Below are positions 49,886-59,083 of a DNA stretch of 64,000 bases, piece after piece (position 1 is the first letter of the stretch; every line of letters begins with the position of its first letter). A program made the position numbers and the translations under genes. The stretch covers positions 992,001 to 1,056,000 of the forward strand of contig NZ_CP071839.1 in assembly GCF_017526105.1 (NCBI RefSeq). Direction: 5' to 3'. Source of the stretch: Streptomyces cyanogenus. Its GTDB lineage: Bacteria > Actinomycetota > Actinomycetes > Streptomycetales > Streptomycetaceae. The notes under the pieces were generated by a model. That model made no database searches. It saw only the letters and a program-made list of their open reading frames with translations, and was not told the origin of the DNA.

Positions 49886-51435
49886 CGACGGGTACGACGC
49901 CGCAGTCGTCGTCCTCCGCTCCGCTGCTGGACCTGCAGGCGCTGGTGGTGGCGGTGCGCAGGCGGCGCCGTCTGTGGTGCTCCGCGGCGCTGCTCGGGCT
50001 GCTCCTCGGCGTGGCGGTGGCCGTGCTGCTGCCACCGCAGCCGAGCGCGGTGACCAAGGTGCTCGTCGCGCACCAGGAGGACCAGCCGAACGATCCCGGA
50101 ACGCTGATCCGTACCGACGTCGCGCTGCTGCACACCACGCGCATCGCGGGCGCGGCCCTGAAGTCCCTCGGGTCCCCGGAGAAACCGGAGGACTTCATGC
50201 AGGACTACGGGGGCATCGGCTTGACCAACAACCTGCTGCAGATCACGGCGACAGGTGACAGCGACGCGGAGGCGGTGGCCCGCGCCAAGGCGCTGGCCGA
50301 CGCGTTCGTCACGGACCACGTGCGGCGGATGCAGCAGGCCGCGGACGCCGAGTCCAAGAGCCTGCTCGACCAGCGTGACCGGCTGCAGGCCGAACTCGTC
50401 CAGGTCAACAAGGCGATAGGAGACGGAGCGCCGCAGAGCGGGCCGAAGGCGGCGGCGAACCTCGAGTCGCTCTTCGCCCGCCGGGCCGAACTGACGTCGC
50501 GAATCGCCGACTTCAACCAGCGCGCCGCCGAAGCCCGCGTCGGCGCGCCCCGGCTCACCGCCGGCACCCAGGTCGTGGACGCCCCGCACCCGGTGCGCCA
50601 CTCCCTGCCCAAGACCGCTGCCACCAACGCCGCGATCGGGCTCGTGCTCGGGCTCGTCCTCGGTCTCGCGGTGGCCGCGGTCGGCACGGTGGTGGCGGAC
50701 CGCCCCGTGCTGCGCCGGGAGATCGCGGCGAACCTCGGCGCCTCGGTCGTCGCGGAGCTGCCCCGCCGGTCGCCCAGGCTGTGGCGGCGCCGGCGGATCC
50801 GGGCGGCACGGGAACGGCTCATCGCGTCCCTGGCGCGCACCGTGCGCGGCTCCGCGGAACCGGTGTCGCTGCTGGAGCTGGGCTGTGCGCGCAGTGCGAG
50901 CGTGATCGCCCTGGACCTCGCCAGAGCGCTGGCGGCGGAGGGGCCGGTGGTCGTCGTCGACGGCCTGCCCGGCTCGCAGCTCGCGGGCCGGCGCCGGAAG
51001 CCGCAGGACCCCACCGTGGTCGGCTGCGAGCAGGCCACGGCCCTGTCGCCCGGGGAACGCCGGCTCGGCGTCGGCTCGGTGGCGCCCGGCACGGCCTGGA
51101 CGGACCTGCAGTACCTCGGCACCCGGACCGTACTCGTGGTGCGGGCCGGGCACGGCAGTGCCGCATGGCTGCACACCGTGGCACGGCAGCTCGCGGACCA
51201 GCGCATCGGCGTGATCGGTGTGGTGCTGATCGATCCCGATCCGCGTGACCGGACCGACGGCACGCTGTGGAACGGGCTGCACACCGCGCTGCGCGGCCAC
51301 GGCGGGCTGCCGGCCCGGCAGAACGGTGGGGGTACCTCCCACGCCGTTCAGGCAGTGGGGGAGGGCCGGCATCGGACGGAGCGGCCGCCGCTGTGGGCGG
51401 CACGGGTCCCGGACAGCGACCAGGAGGCGCGGTAG
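49882..51435 (+). CDS. Wzz-type polysaccharide co-polymerase, second of two
   Basis: This 517-aa protein is built like its upstream neighbour: membrane helix about 31-52 (CSAALLGLLLGVAVAVLL), extracytoplasmic region with coiled coil (LLDQRDRLQAELVQVNKAIG), Pro-flanked second helix about 252-275 (AIGLVLGLVLGLAVAAVGTV), and a cytoplasmic BY-kinase-like domain. The Walker A position reads LLELGCARSASVIALDLARA, without the Gly-Lys-Ser/Thr core, and Walker A-prime reads VVVVDGLPG, so it is probably not an active kinase. A dispersed-type repeat is translated in frame at about residues 480-494. ATG overlaps the previous stop (ATGA). Confidence 0.82.
   Translation: MTTGTTPQSSSSAPLLDLQALVVAVRRRRRLWCSAALLGLLLGVAVAVLLPPQPSAVTKVLVAHQEDQPNDPGTLIRTDVALLHTTRIAGAALKSLGSPEKPEDFMQDYGGIGLTNNLLQITATGDSDAEAVARAKALADAFVTDHVRRMQQAADAESKSLLDQRDRLQAELVQVNKAIGDGAPQSGPKAAANLESLFARRAELTSRIADFNQRAAEARVGAPRLTAGTQVVDAPHPVRHSLPKTAATNAAIGLVLGLVLGLAVAAVGTVVADRPVLRREIAANLGASVVAELPRRSPRLWRRRRIRAARERLIASLARTVRGSAEPVSLLELGCARSASVIALDLARALAAEGPVVVVDGLPGSQLAGRRRKPQDPTVVGCEQATALSPGERRLGVGSVAPGTAWTDLQYLGTRTVLVVRAGHGSAAWLHTVARQLADQRIGVIGVVLIDPDPRDRTDGTLWNGLHTALRGHGGLPARQNGGGTSHAVQAVGEGRHRTERPPLWAARVPDSDQEAR
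51321..51364. repeat. Streptomyces-type dispersed hairpin repeat inside a coding region
   Basis: GAACGG at 51321-51326 and CCGTTC at 51344-51349 flank GTGGGGGTACCTCCCAC-like inverted sequence. It is followed by AGGCAGTGGGGGAGGG. From memory this matches a hairpin element common between Streptomyces genes. Here it lies in frame near the 3-prime end of the second co-polymerase gene. Confidence 0.65.
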
Positions 51436-51438
51436 GAC

Positions 51439-53373
51439 ATGTGTGGCATCGCAGGCACGTACCGGTGGCCGGACGGGAAGGCCGTGACCGACCGGCTCAC
51501 CGATACCCTCGCCCACCGCGGTCCGGACGGGGCGGGCCGGTACAGCCACCCCGCCGGTGACGGCGAAGTGCACCTAGGGCACCGCCGGCTGTCCATCATC
51601 GACCTGTCCGAGACCGGCGCCCAGCCGATGGTCTCGGCCGGCCTGGTCCTGACGTACAACGGTGAGCTGTACAACGCCCCAGAGCTGCGTGCCGAGCTGG
51701 CGGCCGCCGGGGTGCGCTTCCGCGGTACCTCCGACACCGAGGTGCTGCTGGAGGCCTGGCGGCGCTGGGGCACGGACTGTCTGCCCCGGCTGCGCGGCAT
51801 GTTCGCGTTCGGGATCTTCGACGAGCGCACCGGTGACCTGGTGCTCGCCCGCGACCAGCTCGGCATCAAGCCGCTGTTCCTGCTCCGGCGCGGCGAGGGC
51901 CTGGTGTTCGCCTCCGAGCTGAAGGCGCTCGCCGGCGTGACCGGCGGGTCGCTCCAGGTGGACCATGCGGCGCTGGTGGCCTCACTGCTGTACTACTGGG
52001 TGCCGGACTCACGGTGCGCGTTCCGCGAGGCGGAGAAGCTGCCGCCGGGGAGCTGGCTCAGGTGCCGGCCCGACGGGCGGGTGGAACGCGGCCGGTTCTG
52101 GAACCTGAGGGAGGTCGCCGCCGAGGCCCGGGATCGGGCCCGGAGCGGCGAGCAGCCGGATGTCGCCGCCGCCGTCGAGGAGTCGACCCGGCGCCACCTG
52201 CTCTCCGACGTACCCGTGGCGACTTTCCTGTCCGGCGGGCTGGACTCCAGTTACCTGACCGCACTGGCGGCCCGCGACCGCCCCGGGATCTCCGCGTACA
52301 CCATCGGGTTCCGGGCCGAGGACGCCCGGTTCGAGGCGATGCCGGACGACCTGCGCTATGCACGGCGGGTGGCCGAGCGGTTCGGCGTCGACCTCCACGA
52401 GATCGAGATCGCCCCGAACGTGCTCGACCTGCTGCCGCAGATGACCTACCACCTGGACGAGCCGATCGGCGACCCCGCCGCGATCAACACGTTCCTGATC
52501 TGCTCGGCCGCCCGGGAGGCCGGGGTCAAGGTGATGCTCTCGGGGATGGGGGCCGACGAGCTGTTCGCCGGTTACCGCAAGCACCTGGCCAACCTGCTCG
52601 CGCTGCGCTACCAGCGCGTCCCGCGTCCCCTGCGGCGCGGCCTGTCCAGGGCCGTGGACCGGCTGCCGGTCGCGACGAGCCGCCGGGGCTACCGGTCGGT
52701 GCGCTTCGCGAAGCGGTTCCTCTCCTTCGCCGACCTGCCCGAGGAGACCGCGTTCCGGCGCAGCTACACCATGTACGACCGGGACGAGCTGCTCGGCCTG
52801 GTCGATCCGGACCTGGCCGGGACGGTCGAGGACGTGCTGACCGAGCACGCGGACACCTACCGGGACAACGACCTCGACGACTTCGTCAACCGCATGTGCC
52901 TGGCCGACGCCCGGATGTTCCTTCCGGGCCTGAACCTCGCGTACACGGACCGGTCGAGCATGGCCGCGTCGACCGAGGTGCGGGTGCCGTACGTGGACGT
53001 CGAGGTGGTCAAGGCGGCGTTCGCCGTGCCCGGTGACCGGAAGATCGCCGGACGGCAGGGCAAGGCGGTTCTGAAGGAGGCGGCCGCCTCGGTCCTGCCC
53101 CGGGAGATCGTGTACCGGCCCAAGGGCCTGTTCAGCGCCCCGCTGCGCGCCTGGATGAGCCGGGACCTGGCCCCGCTGGTGCGCGACGTGGTCGACGACG
53201 GCGTGCTCGTCCGTTCCGGGTTCCTGCGCCGCGACGCGCTGGCGCGGATGGTCGCCCAGGACGCCGCCGGGCACCGGGACTTCTCCAAACATCTGTGGCA
53301 TGTGCTGACTCTCGAGTACTGGTACCGCAGCGCGACCTCCGGGACCGGCCAGAACTCCCCCTCGACGGCGTAG
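51439..53373 (+). CDS. asnB: Asparagine synthase (glutamine-hydrolysing) family amidotransferase
   Basis: This 644-aa protein has an N-terminal class-II glutaminase domain with Cys2 as nucleophile (MCGIAGTYRWPDG), RRLSIIDLSETGAQPM, YNGELYN and SDTEVLLEAW. A C-terminal synthase domain carries the pyrophosphatase loop SGGLDSS (265-271), LSGMGADELFAGYRKH and STEVRVPYVD. Household AsnB makes asparagine. In exopolysaccharide clusters such proteins are thought to amidate carboxyl groups of uronic acids, and the setting here beside a uronate-forming dehydrogenase favours that. ATG is 3 bases after the previous stop, so it is part of the operon. Confidence 0.88.
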   Translation: MCGIAGTYRWPDGKAVTDRLTDTLAHRGPDGAGRYSHPAGDGEVHLGHRRLSIIDLSETGAQPMVSAGLVLTYNGELYNAPELRAELAAAGVRFRGTSDTEVLLEAWRRWGTDCLPRLRGMFAFGIFDERTGDLVLARDQLGIKPLFLLRRGEGLVFASELKALAGVTGGSLQVDHAALVASLLYYWVPDSRCAFREAEKLPPGSWLRCRPDGRVERGRFWNLREVAAEARDRARSGEQPDVAAAVEESTRRHLLSDVPVATFLSGGLDSSYLTALAARDRPGISAYTIGFRAEDARFEAMPDDLRYARRVAERFGVDLHEIEIAPNVLDLLPQMTYHLDEPIGDPAAINTFLICSAAREAGVKVMLSGMGADELFAGYRKHLANLLALRYQRVPRPLRRGLSRAVDRLPVATSRRGYRSVRFAKRFLSFADLPEETAFRRSYTMYDRDELLGLVDPDLAGTVEDVLTEHADTYRDNDLDDFVNRMCLADARMFLPGLNLAYTDRSSMAASTEVRVPYVDVEVVKAAFAVPGDRKIAGRQGKAVLKEAAASVLPREIVYRPKGLFSAPLRAWMSRDLAPLVRDVVDDGVLVRSGFLRRDALARMVAQDAAGHRDFSKHLWHVLTLEYWYRSATSGTGQNSPSTA

Positions 53374-53390
53374 AGACAAGAGGACTTCAG

Positions 53391-55583
53391 GTGAAACAGG
53401 TTGTGCAGAACTACAAGAGCGGTGAGCTGGCGCTGCTCGACGTGCCGGTGCCGGGGTGCAAGCCGGGCGGTGTGCTGGTGCGCAGTGCCTATTCGCTGAT
53501 CTCCACCGGGACCGAGCTGATGAAGGTCTCGGAGGCCGGCATGTCGATGCTGGGCAAGGCCCGCTCCCGGCCGGACCAGGTGGCCAAGGTCGTGCAGAGC
53601 GTGGCCGCCAACGGGGTGCCCGCCACCTACCGCAAGGTGATGGGCAAGCTGGACTCCTACACACCGCTGGGCTACTCGCTGTGCGGGGTGGTCGAGCAGG
53701 TCGGCGCCGGGATCGACGATGTGAAGGTCGGTGACCTGGTGGCCTGCGCCGGCAACGAGCACGCGTTGCACGCCGAGCTGAACTGGGTGCCGAAGAACCT
53801 CTACGCCCGGGTGCCGGAGGGCCTCGCGCCGCGGCACGCCGCCTTCGGCACCGTCGGGTCGATCGCGTTGCAGGGCGTCCGCCGCGGCGAACCGCAGCTC
53901 GGCGACGTGGCGCTGGTCATCGGGCTCGGGCTGATCGGGCAGCTGGTGGTGCAGTTGCTGGCCGCCTCGGGAGCCCGCGTCATCGGGGCCGACCCCGACC
54001 CGGCGCGCTGCGAGCTGGCCGAGCGCCTGGGCGCTGCGGCCTGCGGCGACCCCGCCTCCGCGGCCGTGGAAACCGCCGTCGCCGAACTCACCGACGGCCA
54101 CGGCGTGGACCAGGTGTACCTGGCCGCCGGCGGCGGCAGCAACCAGCCCGTCGAGCTGGCCGCCCGGCTGAGCCGGGACCGTGGGCGGGTCGTCGACATC
54201 GGCAAGTGCCGCCTGGACCTGCCGTGGAACGCGTACTACGAGAAGGAGCTCGACGTCCGGTTCTCCCGCAGTTACGGCCCCGGGCGCTACGACCCGGAGT
54301 ACGAGCTGGAGGGCCGGGACTACCCGATCGGCTACGTGCGCTGGACCGAGCGCCGCAACCTGGCGTGTTTCCTCGATCTCGTCGCCCGCGGCAGCGTCGA
54401 CGTGGAGCCGCTGGTCTCCCACGTCGCCGACTTCGATGACGCCGTCGAGACCTACCAGCGCCTGAAGGACGGCGAGCTGAAGGCCGTCGCCGTGCTGTTC
54501 CGCTACCCCGAACACGCGGGGACGGCGGAGGAGACGGCGGCCCCGGCGGTGGCCGTGCCCGCGGTGAAGCCACCCAGCGGCGGGCTGTCCGCCCCGGCCC
54601 GGGCCGCCGGTGCGCCGGTGCGCCTGGCGTTCGTCGGCGCGGGCAACTACGCGACGTCGATGCTGCTGCCGCACCTGGCCCGGCGCGACGGCGTGACGTT
54701 GTCGACCGTCGTCACCACGACGGCGCTGTCCGCGGCCAACGCGCAGCGAAAGTTCGGCTTCGACGAGGCGACCACCGATCTCGACGCCGTGCTCGGTGAC
54801 AAGTCCATCGACGCGGTGTTCGTCGTCACCCGGCACAGCTCGCACGCCGAACTGACCCGCAGAGCGCTGCTGGCCGGCAAGTCGGTGTTCGTGGAGAAGC
54901 CGTTGGCGCTCACCGAGGACGAGCTGGCCGGTGTGCTCGCGGCGGTGGAGGAGTCCGGCAACGACCGGCTGCAGGTGGGCTTCAACCGCCGGTTCGCGCC
55001 GCTGCTGCGGGAGGCCAGGAACCGGTTCGGCGCCCGGACGGGTCCGGCGAACCTGCGCTACCTGGTCAACGCGGGCCGCCTCGACCACGGCAGCTGGTAC
55101 CTGCAGCAGGGCACCGAGGGCTCCCGGTTCGCCGGCGAGGGCGGGCACTTCATCGACACGGCGAGCTGGCTGCTCGACGCCGACCCGGTCTCGGTGTACG
55201 CGGTCGCCTCGTCGGGCAACGAAGACCTGCAGGTCGTCCTGCGCTACCCGGACGGGTCCACCGCCACCATCAGCTACGTCACCACCGGCGCGCCCGGCTT
55301 TCCCAAGGAGACGCTGGACCTGGTCGCGGACGGCAAGGTGCTGCGGCTCGACGACTTCGTCCGTGCCTCGGTCCACGGCCACAAGCGGTGGGTCAGTTCG
55401 CGGCTGCCCAAGGCCCGGGACAAGGGCCAGAACGCCGAACTGGCCGCGTTCGTCAAGGCCGTGCGGACCGGCGGGCCGATGCCGGTGCCGCTTCGGTCGC
55501 TGGTCGCCACCACGGCGGCCACCCTCGCCGTGCAGACCGCCGTGGCCGGCGGCGCCCCGGTGACGTTGGCGAGGACGCGATGA
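53391..55583 (+). CDS. Fused zinc-type alcohol dehydrogenase / Gfo-Idh-MocA oxidoreductase
   Basis: This 730-aa bi-domain protein has an MDR-type dehydrogenase in residues about 1-375 (GYSLCGVVEQVGAGIDDVKV, VGDLVACAG, Rossmann GDVALVIGLGLIGQLVVQLL). After an Ala/Pro linker, a Gfo/Idh/MocA domain spans about 408-725 (RLAFVGAGNYATSML, SVFVEKPLAL, LQVGFNRRFAPL). The two NAD(P) sites suggest coupled oxidation and reduction at different positions of a sugar, for instance epimerisation without net redox. GTG at 53391 follows AGAGGA. With the asparagine synthase before and the heparinase-fold protein after it, it forms a trio recurrent in surface-polysaccharide loci. Confidence 0.88.
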   Translation: MKQVVQNYKSGELALLDVPVPGCKPGGVLVRSAYSLISTGTELMKVSEAGMSMLGKARSRPDQVAKVVQSVAANGVPATYRKVMGKLDSYTPLGYSLCGVVEQVGAGIDDVKVGDLVACAGNEHALHAELNWVPKNLYARVPEGLAPRHAAFGTVGSIALQGVRRGEPQLGDVALVIGLGLIGQLVVQLLAASGARVIGADPDPARCELAERLGAAACGDPASAAVETAVAELTDGHGVDQVYLAAGGGSNQPVELAARLSRDRGRVVDIGKCRLDLPWNAYYEKELDVRFSRSYGPGRYDPEYELEGRDYPIGYVRWTERRNLACFLDLVARGSVDVEPLVSHVADFDDAVETYQRLKDGELKAVAVLFRYPEHAGTAEETAAPAVAVPAVKPPSGGLSAPARAAGAPVRLAFVGAGNYATSMLLPHLARRDGVTLSTVVTTTALSAANAQRKFGFDEATTDLDAVLGDKSIDAVFVVTRHSSHAELTRRALLAGKSVFVEKPLALTEDELAGVLAAVEESGNDRLQVGFNRRFAPLLREARNRFGARTGPANLRYLVNAGRLDHGSWYLQQGTEGSRFAGEGGHFIDTASWLLDADPVSVYAVASSGNEDLQVVLRYPDGSTATISYVTTGAPGFPKETLDLVADGKVLRLDDFVRASVHGHKRWVSSRLPKARDKGQNAELAAFVKAVRTGGPMPVPLRSLVATTAATLAVQTAVAGGAPVTLARTR

Positions 55584-57538
55584 CGATGAGCGCGGGCTGG
55601 TACCTGCGGCGGCTGTCCCGGATGGGGCCGCGGGAGGTCGGCGGCCGGGTGGGTGACGCGGTGCGCAGGCGGCGGTGGCGGTCGGTGCCGCCGGACTGCC
55701 CGGGCGTGACCGGCGCCCGCTTCACCGCGCTCCTGCCCGCGGGGACGATCGCCGCCGTGCCGCCGGACGCCGCGAAACGTCTGCTCGCCGAGGCGGACCG
55801 GCTGATGGACGGGCACGCCGAGTTCTTCGGGGTGGTCCGCGACGACCTGGCCGACCCGGACTGGTGGTACGACCCGAAGACCGGGCGCCGCGCTCCCCTG
55901 GGCTACGCCTTCGACGTGCCGTACCGGAACGAGGACGCGGTCGGGGACATCAAGCAGATCTGGGAGCCGTCCCGGCACCAGTACCTCACCGTGCTCGCCG
56001 CCGCCTACGCGATCACCGGGGACGAGCGGTACGCCGAGCGGGTGGCCCGACACCTGCGGTCGTGGTGGGCGGGCAACGCGCCCCTGCGCGGAGTGCACTG
56101 GACCAGTGGCATCGAGCTGGGGATCCGGCTGCTGTCCTGGGTGTGGATCCGCCGGCTGCTCGACGGCTGGCCGGGTGCGGCCGGGCTGTTCGAGGACAAC
56201 CCCGTCGCGCGGAACCAGATCTGGCACCACCAGCGCTGGCTGGCCGCCTTCCCCAGCCGGGGGTCGTCGGCGAACAACCACGTCATCGCCGAGGCCGCCG
56301 GGCAGTTCGCCGCGGCCTGCGCGTTCGGCTGGTTCCCCGCCTCGGCGCGCTGGCGGGCCGACGCGCTGCGGTCGCTGGATCGGCACCTGCGCGGCAACAC
56401 CTTCCCCTCCGGCCTCAACCGCGAACTGGCCACCGAGTACCACGGACTCGTGCTGGAGCTGGGCCTGGCCGCGGTGGCGGAGGCGGACGCCGCCGGCGTG
56501 CCGGTGCCCGCGACCGTCCGGCTGGTGCTGCTGCGGATGACCGACGCGCTCGCGGCCATCGTGGACGGCCGGCTGCGGCCGCCGCGCCAGGGGGACGCGG
56601 ACGACGGGCACGGTCTGGTGGTGGACGGCACGGGCACCGACCGCTGGGCCTCGCTGCTGGCCACCGGGGACGCTGTGTTCGGCCGGCTCGCCTGGTGGCC
56701 GGCGGTGACCGGCACCGATGTGCGCACCCCGCTGCTGGCCGCGCTCATCCGGCCGTACGCGAGAAACGGCACCGCACCGGCCGTGCCCCGCCCGGCAGGC
56801 CGGCCGGCCCACTTCGCCGACGCGGGGATGACCATCCTGCGCGGTCCGGGGGAGATCTGGTGCCGCTGCGACGGCGGTCCGCACGGCTTTTTGTCCATCG
56901 CCGCGCACGCCCACGCGGACGCGCTGTCCGTCGAGGTCCGGTACGACGGGGTCGACGTGCTCGCCGACCCGGGGACGTACTGTTACCACGGGCAGCCCGA
57001 GTGGCGGCGGTACTTCCGGTCGACCCTCGGCCACAACACCCTGCAACTGGACGGCGCGGACCAGTCCGTCTCCGGTGGCCCGTTCCTGTGGACCCGGCAT
57101 GCCAGGAGCCGCGTCCTGGTCACCGGCACGTCCGACGGGGGCGTGAGCCGCTGGTGTGCGGAGCACGACGGTTACGGGCGCTGCGTGCACCGCCGCCGGG
57201 TGGAGCTGACCGCCGCGAGCCGGGAGCTGAGAATCCTGGACGAGGTGCCCGGCCCGCGCCGGGCCGCGCGCCTGGCGTTCCACCTCGGACCGGCCGTCAG
57301 CGCGGACCTGGCGGGCCATCGGGCCGTGCTCACCTGGACCAGGGACGGCGAGGACCGGTCCGCGGTGCTCGAACTGCCCGGGCAGCTGTCCTGGCGGGCG
57401 CACCGCGGCGAGACCGATCCGCCGCTGGGCTGGTACTCCGCCGGCTTCGGGCGCAAGGAACCCACCACCACGCTGATCGGCACCGGTTTCACGGACGGCG
57501 CGGAGGGCTTCACCACCGTGCTCGGGTTCCGCGGCTAG
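55580..57538 (+). CDS. Heparinase II/III-family polysaccharide lyase-like protein
   Basis: This 652-aa protein has an N-terminal helical toroid (about 60-370, QIWEPSRHQYLTVLAAAYAI, SSANNHVIAEAAGQFAA) and a C-terminal beta-sandwich (about 385-650, GFLSIAAHAHADALSVEVRY and DPGTYCYHGQPEWRRYFRST, with LGHNTLQLDG). The His and Tyr residues of the heparinase active site appear kept. It should cleave or epimerise uronate-containing polymer. There is no signal peptide, so it probably acts inside the cell or on lipid-linked material. It overlaps the previous gene by 4 bases (ATGA). Confidence 0.85.
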   Translation: MTMSAGWYLRRLSRMGPREVGGRVGDAVRRRRWRSVPPDCPGVTGARFTALLPAGTIAAVPPDAAKRLLAEADRLMDGHAEFFGVVRDDLADPDWWYDPKTGRRAPLGYAFDVPYRNEDAVGDIKQIWEPSRHQYLTVLAAAYAITGDERYAERVARHLRSWWAGNAPLRGVHWTSGIELGIRLLSWVWIRRLLDGWPGAAGLFEDNPVARNQIWHHQRWLAAFPSRGSSANNHVIAEAAGQFAAACAFGWFPASARWRADALRSLDRHLRGNTFPSGLNRELATEYHGLVLELGLAAVAEADAAGVPVPATVRLVLLRMTDALAAIVDGRLRPPRQGDADDGHGLVVDGTGTDRWASLLATGDAVFGRLAWWPAVTGTDVRTPLLAALIRPYARNGTAPAVPRPAGRPAHFADAGMTILRGPGEIWCRCDGGPHGFLSIAAHAHADALSVEVRYDGVDVLADPGTYCYHGQPEWRRYFRSTLGHNTLQLDGADQSVSGGPFLWTRHARSRVLVTGTSDGGVSRWCAEHDGYGRCVHRRRVELTAASRELRILDEVPGPRRAARLAFHLGPAVSADLAGHRAVLTWTRDGEDRSAVLELPGQLSWRAHRGETDPPLGWYSAGFGRKEPTTTLIGTGFTDGAEGFTTVLGFRG

Positions 57539-57546
57539 GGGGGCGC

Positions 57547-59082
57547 GTGGGGATCAAGAGGCGGCACTGGGCGTCGGCGGCGGCACCGCTGACGCTGGCC
57601 CTGCTGGCGGCGACCGGCTGTGAGAGCAGCACGGCGGCCACGCGGCCGGAGCCGACCGCCGCGCCGTCCACGTCCGCGGCCCGGTCCGTGGCCCAGGTGT
57701 GCGCCAAACCCGCCACCGGCCCGGCGAAGGCGCCGGCGGGCGCGGTGACGGTCGACCCCGCGGTGGTCGGTGACCTCGCCGCGAAGACCAGGAGCAGCCC
57801 CCCGAACACCACGTTCTGGCTCCGGCCGGGCCGGCACAGACTCGACCCGGACCGCTACGCCCAGGTCGTCCCCAAGAAGGGGGACAGCTACCTGGGCGCA
57901 CCGGGCGCGGTGCTCGACGGCCGGGAGAAGAACCAGTACGCGTTCGGCGGCACCGCCCGCGACGTCACCATCCGCTACCTGACCGTGCAGGGTTTCGTCG
58001 CGCCCCAGAACGAGGGCGTGGTCAACCACGACTCGGCCGACGGGTGGGTGATCGAGCACGCGACCATCCAGAACAACTCCGGCGCCGGGCTGATGGCCGG
58101 TGCCCGCCAGCAGGTCCGCGCCAGCTGCCTGCGCGGCAACGGTCAGTACGGCATGAACGCGTACAAGGCCACCGGCCGCATCAGCGGCCTGGTGGTCGAG
58201 GGCAACGAGATCGCGGGCAACAACAGGGACGACTGGGAGCGGCGGCGGCCCGGCTGCGGCTGCACCGCGGGCGTCAAGTTCTGGGCCGTCGACGGCGCCG
58301 ACGTACGCGGCAACTGGGTGCACGACAACCGCGGGGCGGGGTTGTGGGCGGACACCAACAACAACGACTTCCGCATCGAGGACAACGTGCTGGAGGCCAA
58401 CGACGGTGCCGCGCTGATCTACGAGACCAGCTACAACGCGGTCGTCCGCGGCAACACGATCCGGCGGAACAACTGGGTCGAGGGCCGCAGGTACGCCGCC
58501 CGCGGCGACAATTTCCCGTTCGCGACCCTCTACCTGTCCGAGTCCGGCGGCGAACCACGGATCCGGGCCCGCACCGACAAGATCGAGATCTACCGGAACG
58601 TGCTGGAGAACAACTGGTCCGGGATCACCCTGTGGGAGAACGCCGACCGGTTCTGCAACAGCCCGGCCAACACCTCGTCCGGTGACTGCACGCTGCTGGT
58701 GAAGGACACCTCCCGCTGCGCCCAGCCGGCGATCGCCACGGCACCGCTGTACGCCGACTGCCGGTGGAAGACCCAGCGGGTGGACATCCACGCCAACCGC
58801 TTCGTGCTGGACAAGTCCGTCGTCGACTGCACGGTGAGGTGCGACCGTATGGCGGTGCTCGCCAACTACGGCACCTATCCGGACTGGTCGCCGTACAAGG
58901 GCGAGCGGGTGGCGGAGGCGATCACCCGCCGGCAGCACAACCGCTGGCACGACAACGTCTACCTCGGACCGTGGAAGTTCGTCGCCCTCGACCCGAGCCG
59001 GATCATCGACTTCGGGCAGTGGCAGGGCACGCCGTACCGGCAGGACGCGGGCAGTACCTTCCGCGCAGGGGACGGTGGTTGA
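57547..59082 (+). CDS. Right-handed beta-helix lipoprotein
   Basis: This 511-aa protein has a lipoprotein signal (HWASAAAPLTLALLAATGC, lipid-modified Cys about 25) and a Ser/Thr-rich linker. A parallel beta-helix domain follows (VTIRYLTVQGFV, GWVIEHATIQNNSGAGLM, DFRIEDNVLEANDGAALI, YNAVVRGNTIRRNNW). Such folds bind or process polysaccharide: lyase, epimerase or acetyl-transfer scaffold, as in AlgG-like proteins. I see no definite catalytic signature. GTG at 57547 is used. Anchored outside the membrane, it is placed to modify or guide the nascent polymer. Confidence 0.82.
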   Translation: MGIKRRHWASAAAPLTLALLAATGCESSTAATRPEPTAAPSTSAARSVAQVCAKPATGPAKAPAGAVTVDPAVVGDLAAKTRSSPPNTTFWLRPGRHRLDPDRYAQVVPKKGDSYLGAPGAVLDGREKNQYAFGGTARDVTIRYLTVQGFVAPQNEGVVNHDSADGWVIEHATIQNNSGAGLMAGARQQVRASCLRGNGQYGMNAYKATGRISGLVVEGNEIAGNNRDDWERRRPGCGCTAGVKFWAVDGADVRGNWVHDNRGAGLWADTNNNDFRIEDNVLEANDGAALIYETSYNAVVRGNTIRRNNWVEGRRYAARGDNFPFATLYLSESGGEPRIRARTDKIEIYRNVLENNWSGITLWENADRFCNSPANTSSGDCTLLVKDTSRCAQPAIATAPLYADCRWKTQRVDIHANRFVLDKSVVDCTVRCDRMAVLANYGTYPDWSPYKGERVAEAITRRQHNRWHDNVYLGPWKFVALDPSRIIDFGQWQGTPYRQDAGSTFRAGDGG

Positions 59083-59083
59083 G

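Noticed and set aside
52857-55382. 841-codon minus-strand frame opposite the amidotransferase and bi-domain oxidoreductase
   Set aside because: Antisense shadow caused by GC bias; the plus-strand genes have complete catalytic motifs.
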